A stretch of 12,758 nt of DNA from Oscillibacter sp. (GTDB lineage Bacteria > Bacillota > Clostridia > Oscillospirales > Oscillospiraceae): contig JAFSOM010000480.1 in assembly GCA_017447005.1 (NCBI GenBank), forward strand, positions 1 to 12,758. The letters are read 5' to 3'. Both the position numbers and the translations under genes were made by a program. The notes beneath the pieces are model-generated. The model was not told the origin of the DNA. It made no database searches and saw only the letters and a program-made list of their open reading frames with translations. This document shows, in pieces, positions 1-5,290 of the stretch (positions within the stretch are counted from its first letter, which is position 1; each line of letters opens with the position of its first letter).

Positions 1-50
1 TACAGGCGCTGTTGCTTTTCGTTCAGGCTGTCAAACAGTTTCCGGTTCAT
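1..50 (-). CDS. N-terminus of a probable transposase (partial, cut by window edge)
   Basis: Only 16 codons are visible: ATG at position 50 reading MNRKLFDSLNEKQQRL towards position 1, where the window ends. An AAAGGA ribosome binding site lies about ten bases upstream, and a TATAAT box lies 30 bases upstream at 80-85, so this is a genuine gene start. The fragment resembles, from memory, the start of ISAzo13-type transposases, which open with a short segment ending in an E/D-[KR]-Q-x-R-x-[LY] motif. That match is weak because it covers 16 residues. An alternative ATG at 60 runs into a stop after nine codons, so it is not the start. Other possibilities are an unrelated small mobile-element protein. 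Confidence 0.4.
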   Translation of the reverse strand, partial: MNRKLFDSLNEKQQRL

Positions 51-79
51 TTCCGCTCATTCCTTTGCTTTTTCTTTTC

Positions 80-88
80 ATTATACCA
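80..88 (-). promoter_or_regulatory. Extended -10 promoter of the left-edge gene
   Basis: On the minus strand the sequence reads TGGTATAAT, a perfect -10 box (80-85) preceded by an extended TGn element. The hexamer 17 bases further upstream (103-108, TATGGC) is a poor -35, which is common for extended -10 promoters. It would drive the partial gene that starts at position 50. Confidence 0.55.
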
Positions 89-239
89 CATTATCAACCA
101 AAGCCATAGTTGCAAAGATTATTTTTTCGCAAGTCCTAAACTCTACATCTTCTTCGGAATCAGGGACAGGCAGAGAAAAGAACAAATGATTTCTTTTTCC
201 TCAGCCTGCTCTCCATATTCATAGAGAGGCGATTCCGTC

Positions 240-337
240 AGGTGGTGTCTGGTAGGGTCTGGAACCATACTTTTTGCAAAACATACTCCGCTTCGTTTTG
301 TGAAACTTTGGTTTTTAGACCCCACCTGACCCCACCT
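240..337. repeat. Inverted pair of tandem AGGTGGGGTC-like motifs
   Basis: At 318-337 the plus strand has two perfect head-to-tail copies of GACCCCACCT (on the minus strand, AGGTGGGGTC). At 240-260 the plus strand has AGGTGGTGTC followed by TGGTAGGGTC, matching the minus-strand pair at 18 of 21 positions. The two pairs face each other across about 57 bases, 18 bp downstream of the primase stop codon. This could be a protein-binding array (replication or recombination), the end of an insertion element, or a transcript hairpin. The sequence does not decide between these. Confidence 0.55.
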
Positions 338-354
338 AAACTCCCTACCTCTTA

Positions 355-1512
355 TCAGGATACTCTGGAAAGAAGAGTGTCAGTGTCTATAGAGATACCC
401 TTGTAAGTGGGCTTCCCAGAGATTTTTACCTTTCGGAAGCCCATTCCCTCCATCGCCGCCGAGAAGTCATTCTCCCTTCGGATGAACTCGCCGGAATCCG
501 ACGCCCAAGAGCGGTACTCCATGTACAACGCCCTTGCCGCAGTGCGGGCGTTTTCGTCCCGGACACAGCGTTCCTCCAAGAAGCTGTTCAGCCAGTCCTC
601 CCGCTGACGGTAGGCGTCCGTCGCTTCCTCCACGGCGTCCGGAATATCCAGCTTACAGCCGTTGCGGATGAAGTTTCCCGCGCCCTCAATCGCCCACGAC
701 AGAATTGCTTGGCCAGCGTCCCGCGCCAAAACCTCAGCGTAGTTCTGTACGCCATTTCTCTCCGAAATCACGGCTTGAAAAGGAACAACGGTCAGGCGTC
801 GCCATGTGCCGTTGTCCGTAGAGCCGACGCGGGGGAGATGGTTCGTGAACAGTACCAAAGTATGGCTTTGCCGGACGCTTTCGGGCTGTTTGTACTTCTC
901 TTCGATATTCAATTTGTCGGTACTGCCAAGTTGCTTCAACACGGAAACGGACAGCCGCTGATGTTCCTCCAACTCCCCTGTGATGACCAGACGTTTCCCG
1001 CGCAACGTCGCCAACGACGCACCCCTGTTCGCTTTTTCGATGGTCAGCGTCCGGATGTCCATGCTCCCGGAATAATCGCCCAGAACCTCGCCTAACGCGT
1101 TAAAAAACGTGCTTTTGCCGTTCCGACCGCCGCCGTAGGCAATCAAAATGCCCTCTTGGTATACAGCCCCAATGAGAGCCATTCCCGCGACCATTTGCAG
1201 GAAGCCTTGGACGCTTCCGTCCCCGCAAGTGACGGTATTGAGGAACTTTTCCCACATTTCCGCGCCCTTTTCGCCCGGACTGGCGTTTGTAATCCGGCTA
1301 CAGTATGCCTTGCGGTCGTGGGGACGGAGCATCCCTGTCGTAAGGTCAACAATCCCCGCAGGGGTGTTCAGGTCGAACGGGTTTGCGTCCAAACAATCCG
1401 CTTTCAGAAGCAGGTACGGCTTGGAAAGTTCGGTCATGTTATTGAGTGGTCTCGCGCTCCGCAAATGTTGCGCGTGACGCCGGAACAGTTTCGCGTCTTT
1501 CAGGGCGTTTTC
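355..1512 (-). pseudogene. P4-type primase/helicase, N-terminally truncated
   Basis: The protein is the C-terminal half of a phage/plasmid P4-family primase, which unwinds and primes DNA for replication of mobile elements. Visible parts are the D5_N-type region (LNTPAGIVDLTTG), a superfamily 3 helicase Walker A (GGGRNGKST, coded near 1108-1134), the Walker B-like ITGELEE segment, the sensor-like LFTNHLPRVGSTD-GTWRR block, and a C-terminal winged-helix-like region. The open frame continues to 1746, but from about 1513 upward it is the promoter, leader and first codons of the opposite-strand RCC1 gene. About 385 residues of real homology remain, and the N-terminal archaeo-eukaryotic primase domain is missing. 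No start codon with a ribosome binding site is evident. I infer a broken remnant of an integrated element; the helicase core itself has no frameshift, so the break may be recent. Confidence 0.8.
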
Positions 1513-1565
1513 CGCTTGCGTTTCCTCGGAAACTGTGATATGCTGTCGAACATGGGAGGAGGCGT
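1513..1565 (+). promoter_or_regulatory. Promoter and leader of the membrane RCC1 gene
   Basis: A -35-like TTGCGT (1516-1521), a 17-base spacer and an extended -10 TGA-TATGCT (1539-1544) are followed by GGGAGGAGG just upstream of the ATG at 1570. From 1513 to 1548 this matches the promoter of the TIR-RCC1 gene (minus strand, 6667-6632) at 31 of 36 positions, including an identical CGGAAACTGTG inside the spacer. That conservation between two genes supports a real promoter and perhaps a shared regulator site. Confidence 0.7.
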
Positions 1566-1569
1566 ACAT

Positions 1570-2718
1570 ATGAGCGACGAAATCATTGCAGGGATTATCG
1601 GAGCGTTGGGAACGATTATCGCCGCTTTGATTCAGGACAGTTCTCCGGAAACTAAACGGCGCTGGCTTATATCTATAGGCGCGGGACTGCTTTGTGTGAT
1701 ACTGTTCTTGGCGGGACGGGAGCTTTATGGGTTTTATCAGGAACATCAGCGTTTTTCACCGCAAAACACTGAAAGTTCTGGGAAAACTGAAACCAACGCG
1801 CCAGAAGTTGACGTAGAAGTAAATATTAGTGCAAAAGAGGAAACGAGCGTGGAAATGGAAGCTATTGTAGAGGAGGAAATATCCACTCGATGGGTTCATA
1901 AAACTATCTCTGCCGGAGAAAACCACACAGTGGGACTGCGTACGGATGGTACGGTTATCGCTACGGGTTTTAACAAGCAAGGTCAATGTGACACGACCGA
2001 TTGGCGGGATATTGTGGAGGTTTCCGCAATACATCTCTACACCGTTGGATTGTGCGTTGACGGCACAGTTGTCACTGTAGGTTATACGCATATGGCTCAG
2101 TATAATGGTCTTGTGACGGATTGGCGTGATATTGCGACAGTTTCAACCGGATGGCATCATATAGTGGGACTGCACAAGGACGGTACGGTTGTCACTGTAG
2201 GCTATAATGATCATGGACAATGCAACGTGTCAGATTGGCGGGACATTGCGGCAGTCTCCGCTGGAAGTCATCACACGGTGGGATTATGCAAAAATGGCAC
2301 GGTTGTCGCTACGGGTCGGAATCAATACGGACAATGCGACGTGTCAGATTGGCGAGACATTGTAGCAGTCTCCGCTGGATTTGGACACACGGTTGGACTG
2401 CATAGGGATGGCACGGTTGTCGCTACGGGTTTTAACAAACAAGGTCAATGTGGCGTAACGGATTGGCAGGACATTACGGCAATCTCCGCTGGGGGTAATC
2501 ATACAGTAGGACTGCGCAAGGACGGCACAGTTGTGGCTGTGGGATATAATGAATACGGACAATGCGATGTGTCGGAGTGGCGCGATATTGCGGCAGTCTC
2601 TGCCGGAGATGACGACTACACGGTAGGACTGCGTAAGGATGGCACAGTTGTCGCTGTGGGCAATAATGAGTACGGTCAATGCAACGTGTCTGATTGGCGC
2701 GACATTCAATTACCGTGA
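1570..2718 (+). CDS. Membrane-anchored RCC1-repeat beta-propeller protein
   Basis: A 382-residue protein. The start was chosen at 1570 because GGGAGGAGG lies just upstream and because the longer open frame (from 1156) only overlaps the primase remnant. Residues 5-21 are hydrophobic and residues 33-48 form a clear membrane helix, with the basic ETKRR between them. Residues 55-110 are an acidic, probably disordered linker. Residues 114-382 are seven RCC1-type repeats of about 38 residues (consensus AVSAGxxHTVGLRKDGTVVAVG, then a GQCxV and DWRDI segment). Repeat 2 is divergent (40 residues) and repeat 7 has one extra residue. Seven repeats are expected to close into a seven-blade propeller, usually a binding surface for a protein or other ligand. 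No catalytic residues are seen. It is a paralogue of the TIR-RCC1 protein, sharing promoter, repeats and the WRDIQLP end. Its base composition is more AT-rich. Function is unknown; a sensor or partner role in conflict is inference. Confidence 0.85.
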   Translation: MSDEIIAGIIGALGTIIAALIQDSSPETKRRWLISIGAGLLCVILFLAGRELYGFYQEHQRFSPQNTESSGKTETNAPEVDVEVNISAKEETSVEMEAIVEEEISTRWVHKTISAGENHTVGLRTDGTVIATGFNKQGQCDTTDWRDIVEVSAIHLYTVGLCVDGTVVTVGYTHMAQYNGLVTDWRDIATVSTGWHHIVGLHKDGTVVTVGYNDHGQCNVSDWRDIAAVSAGSHHTVGLCKNGTVVATGRNQYGQCDVSDWRDIVAVSAGFGHTVGLHRDGTVVATGFNKQGQCGVTDWQDITAISAGGNHTVGLRKDGTVVAVGYNEYGQCDVSEWRDIAAVSAGDDDYTVGLRKDGTVVAVGNNEYGQCNVSDWRDIQLP

Positions 2719-2728
2719 GGTGTTTGCG

Positions 2729-2771
2729 AAAAAAGGGCAGTCCCGCCGACGTGACGGGACTGCTTCTGTTG
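2729..2771. terminator. Bidirectional terminator between the RCC1 gene and guaA
   Basis: A perfect 9-bp stem, GCAGTCCCG (2737-2745) with CGGGACTGC (2755-2763), has a 9-base loop. On the minus strand it is followed by CC and then six T (2734-2729), a good intrinsic terminator for guaA read-through. On the plus strand it is followed by TTCTGTTG, a weaker tail for the RCC1 gene that ends at 2718. Confidence 0.75.
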
Positions 2772-2839
2772 TAACGAAAATCGCTAAAAAACGCCTAACT
2801 TGCAAGCCACCCGACACTTTTGGTCAGGAAAAATAAGGG

Positions 2840-2921
2840 CGTCAAGAATTTTTGCTATCAAAATGCTATCAAACCCCCAAGCCAAAGCCCGCAAAACCGC
2901 TTGGTTGAGCCATTCTTGACG
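2840..2921. repeat. Inverted and direct repeats flanking the guaA 3' end
   Basis: A perfect 10-bp inverted repeat (CGTCAAGAAT at 2840-2849, ATTCTTGACG at 2912-2921) encloses two direct copies of TGCTATCAAA (2853-2862 and 2864-2873, period 11). They lie within 100 bases of the guaA stop codon. Helical-phased short repeats next to an integration hotspot could be recombinase arm sites, but no integrase is in the window. Confidence 0.4.
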
Positions 2922-2930
2922 GCGCGTTAC

Positions 2931-3911
2931 TTACTCCCACTCAATCGTCCCGGAGGGCTTCGGGGTGAGGTCGTAGAGCACGCGATTGACGCCCGCCACT
3001 TCCGACGTAATGCGCGCCGTGAGCTTACGCAACAGCGGCCACGGGAGTTCCTCTACCGTCGCGGTCATGGCGTCGCGGGTATTGACGGCGCGGAGTATCA
3101 CGGGCCAGTCAAAGGTACGCTTGCCGTCCTTGACGCCCGTGGATTTGATGTCGGGCACAATGGCGAAATACTGCCATACTTTCCCGGCTAATCCGGCGGC
3201 GGCGAACTCTTCGCGTAAGATGGCGTCGGCTTCGCGGAGGGCTTCCAGACGGTCACGGGTAATCGCGCCCAGACAGCGCACGCCTAAGCCCGGCCCCGGG
3301 AACGGCTGACGGTACGTCATGGAATCGGGGAGACCTAACGCCTTGCCCACCACGCGCACTTCGTCTTTAAACAGGAACTTCAACGGCTCCACAAGTTCAA
3401 AGCGCAAATCGTCGGGCAGTCCGCCGACGTTATGATGGGCCTTGACCGGGCCGCTTTCGAGGATGTCGGGGTAAATGGTGCCCTGCGCGAGAAAGGCGAT
3501 ACCGTCGAGCTTGCGCGCCTCCTCCTCAAAGACGCGGATAAACTCCGCGCCGATAATCTTACGCTTCGTCTCCGGGTCGGACACGCCCGCGAGCTTATCG
3601 AGAAAGCGGTCAACGGCGTCGACATAAATCAGGTTGGCGTTCATCTCGTCGCGGAACACGCGGATGACCTGTTCCGGCTCTCCCTTGCGCAACAGGCCGT
3701 GGTTGACGTGCACGCAGACCAGTTGACGCCCGACGGCGCGGATGAGTAACGCCGCCACGACGGAGGAATCCACGCCGCCGGATAAGGCTAATAGTACCTG
3801 TTTGTCGCCGATACGCTCCTTGAGCAGACGCGTTTGCTCCGTGATGAACGCTTCCGCCAGTTCGGGCGTCGTGATACGCTCCATGCTCTCGGGACGGACA
3901 TTGTTTGACAT
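2931..3911 (-). CDS. guaA: GMP synthase, ATP-pyrophosphatase and dimerisation subunit
   Basis: This 326-residue enzyme converts XMP to GMP with ATP and ammonia in the cytoplasm, the last step of guanine nucleotide synthesis. The PP-loop SGGVDSS is at residues 44-50. The conserved RQPFPGPGLGVRCLG block follows, and the protein ends in the family signature KPSGTIEWE. The usual bacterial enzyme has about 510 residues with an N-terminal class I glutaminase domain. Here that domain is absent and only 165 bp separate the gene from mrp, so the glutaminase must be a separate protein or the enzyme uses free ammonia. The start ATG at 3911 has GGAGGG nine bases upstream; the frame is open to 3980 but those codons lack a ribosome binding site and cover the promoter. 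It is probably transcribed alone. Confidence 0.93.
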   Translation of the reverse strand: MSNNVRPESMERITTPELAEAFITEQTRLLKERIGDKQVLLALSGGVDSSVVAALLIRAVGRQLVCVHVNHGLLRKGEPEQVIRVFRDEMNANLIYVDAVDRFLDKLAGVSDPETKRKIIGAEFIRVFEEEARKLDGIAFLAQGTIYPDILESGPVKAHHNVGGLPDDLRFELVEPLKFLFKDEVRVVGKALGLPDSMTYRQPFPGPGLGVRCLGAITRDRLEALREADAILREEFAAAGLAGKVWQYFAIVPDIKSTGVKDGKRTFDWPVILRAVNTRDAMTATVEELPWPLLRKLTARITSEVAGVNRVLYDLTPKPSGTIEWE

Positions 3912-3951
3912 TGTGAAACCCTCCGTTTCGTAATATAAAAAGATTTTCCTA

Positions 3952-3980
3952 ATTATCCGCGATTCCGCGCCGTTTTGCAA
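3952..3980 (-). promoter_or_regulatory. guaA promoter
   Basis: On the minus strand TTGCAA (3980-3975) and GATAAT (3957-3952) are separated by exactly 17 bases. The -10 box is 40 bases before the guaA start codon. No purine riboswitch-like fold was recognised in the leader. Confidence 0.7.
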
Positions 3981-4042
3981 TCGTGTTTTTCAACGAATTT
4001 ATACGCCTTTTCCGCGCAATCTTTACGCCGGACAACGAAAAT

Positions 4043-4067
4043 CCGCGCCGTAGAGCATACAGCGCGG
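4043..4067 (-). terminator. Possible weak terminator after mrp
   Basis: A 6-bp GC stem (GCGCGG at 4062-4067 with CCGCGC at 4043-4048) lies ten bases past the mrp stop codon. On the minus strand it is followed by ATTTTCG, a short T tract. The stem is short, so termination may be partial. Confidence 0.4.
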
Positions 4068-4076
4068 TTTACCGCC

Positions 4077-4904
4077 TTACTGCGGGTCGATAGCGTTCAA
4101 AGCGTTTTCGAGCCAGTCGCCCTCGAACGATTCGATGTCGCCCTTGTCCATAAGCGACGCGAGCGCGGGGTCGATAGGCATTTCCGCCAGTACGGACAGC
4201 TCATGCCGCGCCGCCGCTTCCGACGTTTTCCCCTCTCCGAATAAGTGGATTTTCTTTCCGCAGTCCGGACAGGTAACATAGCTCATATTCTCGATAAGGC
4301 CCACAATCGGGACTTCCATCATCTCCGCCATTTTGACGGCCTTTTCCACCACCATGGACACCAGCTCTTGCGGCGACGCCACGATAAAAAGTCCGTCCAG
4401 CGGTATCGACTGGAACACCGACAGCGACACGTCGCCCGTACCCGGCGGCATGTCCACGAACAGATAATCGCAGTCCCACATGACATCCGTCCAGAACTGC
4501 TGCACCATGCCGGAGATAATCGGGCCGCGCCAGAGTACGGGGTCGGTCTCGTTGGGCAACAGCAGATTCACCGACATAATTTGAATGCCCGTGCGCGTAC
4601 TGACGGGCATTAATTTTCCGTCGGCGGAGCCGAAAACCTCGTCTTTCGTCCCGAACGCCTTCGGAATCGACGGACCCGTAATATCGGCGTCCATAATGCC
4701 GACTTTGTAGCCCCGGCGCCGCGCCATGACCGCAAGCTGACTTGTCACCATGGATTTTCCCACGCCGCCCTTGCCGGATACGACGCCGTATACTTTCTCA
4801 ACCCGCGCCTCGGGGCTGAGTTCCTTTAACATACTCTGCGGCGCGGTACGCTGGGCGCAGTCCTGACCGCAGGTCGAACAGTTGTTTGCGCATTCGGTAG
4901 CCAT
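4077..4904 (-). CDS. mrp: Mrp/NBP35-family Fe-S cluster carrier ATPase
   Basis: A 275-residue P-loop ATPase of the Mrp/ApbC/NBP35 family, which binds iron-sulfur clusters and passes them to apoproteins in the cytoplasm. It has the deviant Walker A GKGGVGKS (residues 44-51), the MDADITGPS block that follows, and DMPPGTGD. The C-terminal cluster site CPDC is at residues 212-215. The N-terminus carries four cysteines (C5, C9, C12, C16; CxxxCxxCxxxC), like the N-terminal cluster site of NBP35. The start ATG at 4904 has GAAGGAAGGG upstream. Its own promoter is visible at 4973-4999 and the gene appears to stand alone between guaA and the TIR-RCC1 gene, all on the same strand. Confidence 0.95.
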   Translation of the reverse strand: MATECANNCSTCGQDCAQRTAPQSMLKELSPEARVEKVYGVVSGKGGVGKSMVTSQLAVMARRRGYKVGIMDADITGPSIPKAFGTKDEVFGSADGKLMPVSTRTGIQIMSVNLLLPNETDPVLWRGPIISGMVQQFWTDVMWDCDYLFVDMPPGTGDVSLSVFQSIPLDGLFIVASPQELVSMVVEKAVKMAEMMEVPIVGLIENMSYVTCPDCGKKIHLFGEGKTSEAAARHELSVLAEMPIDPALASLMDKGDIESFEGDWLENALNAIDPQ

Positions 4905-4972
4905 TACGCGTATTCCCTTCCTTCACAAAATCGCTTTGGGCGTCGCGCCGGACGCGTTCCGCCGCCGTATAT

Positions 4973-4999
4973 AGTATACCATCGGCGCGAATCCGTCAA
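4973..4999 (-). promoter_or_regulatory. mrp promoter
   Basis: On the minus strand TTGACG (4999-4994) is followed by TATACTAT. Spacing is 15 bases to TATACT or 17 to the overlapping TACTAT, so the exact -10 is uncertain. It lies about 70 bases upstream of the mrp start codon. Confidence 0.55.
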
Positions 5000-5088
5000 G
5001 CGCGAATGTTCGCCGACGCCGTTTATACGTGTAAAGAGTTCCTCGGCAAATTACGGTTTTCGTCCTCATCCGGCGCGGGATGAAATTC

Positions 5089-5276
5089 GCCCTCATCCGT
5101 CACTGCGTGACACCTTCCCCCGTTCCGGGGGAAGGGTAGACTTGACAGCGAAATCGTAACAACAACGCGGAATCTTTGCGGAAACTTCGCAATTCCGCAC
5201 GGATTCAAAGATTCCGCTATAGTTTTACCCTTCCCCCGTCTACGGGGGAAGGTGGCGCGCAGCGCCGGATGAGGGC
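5089..5276. repeat. Inverted pair of hairpin-rich intergenic repeats (BIME- or MITE-like)
   Basis: The left unit (5089-5138) and the right unit (5276-5226, reversed) are about 50 bp each and nearly the same. Each has GCCCTCATCCG, a small 5-bp hairpin with loop TGC, then a long hairpin of CCTTCCCCCG with CGGGGGAAGG. The small stem differs between copies by paired changes (GTCAC/GTGAC against GGCGC/GCGCC), so the hairpin itself is conserved. The 87 bases between the units hold a perfect 12-bp inverted repeat (GCGGAATCTTTG at 5167-5178, its complement at 5206-5217). The right hairpin directly follows the TIR-RCC1 stop codon and may end that transcript. Repeats of this general kind are widespread in gut Bacillota. 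Confidence 0.8.
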
Positions 5277-5290
5277 AAGTTTCCGCCGCC

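Larger units (their letters stand above)
51..354. other. AT-rich gap between the edge gene and the primase remnant
   Basis: This 304-bp stretch has no convincing gene. It contains the leader and promoter of the left-edge gene, and the inverted pair of G-rich motifs at 240-337. The 60-codon minus-strand frame at 143-325 has no ribosome binding site and no recognisable motif. The stretch is clearly more AT-rich than the sequence right of 2930, consistent with acquired DNA. Confidence 0.5.
1..2930. mobile_element. Probable remnant of an integrated element abutting guaA
   Basis: The block contains a possible transposase start, a truncated P4-type primase/helicase and an AT-richer RCC1 gene, and it ends at the 3' end of guaA, a documented insertion site of genomic islands. 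No integrase and no second copy of the guaA 3' end are visible, so the left boundary must lie outside the window if the idea is correct. Confidence 0.4.
4905..5290. other. Intergenic region with the mrp promoter and paired repeats
   Basis: This 386-bp gap contains no gene that I can support. It holds the mrp leader and promoter (4905-4999), about 90 bases with no recognised feature, and a 188-bp composite repeat (5089-5276). The short frames across it are explained by the repeat sequence. Confidence 0.6.

Noticed and set aside
143..325. 60-codon minus-strand frame after the primase remnant
   Set aside because: It lacks a ribosome binding site and recognised motif, and it overlaps the inverted repeat.
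1156..1569. N-terminal extension of the membrane RCC1 frame
   Set aside because: These codons lie antisense to the conserved primase helicase and have no homology. The promoter and ribosome binding site support the start at 1570.
1900..2700. Regular 114-bp repeats considered as a CRISPR array
   Set aside because: The units are in frame, diverge gradually and code RCC1 blades; there are no short identical repeats with unique spacers.
3912..4076. Purine riboswitch upstream of guaA
   Set aside because: No conserved purine-aptamer core was recognised, and the promoter lies only 40 bases from the start codon, leaving no room for one.
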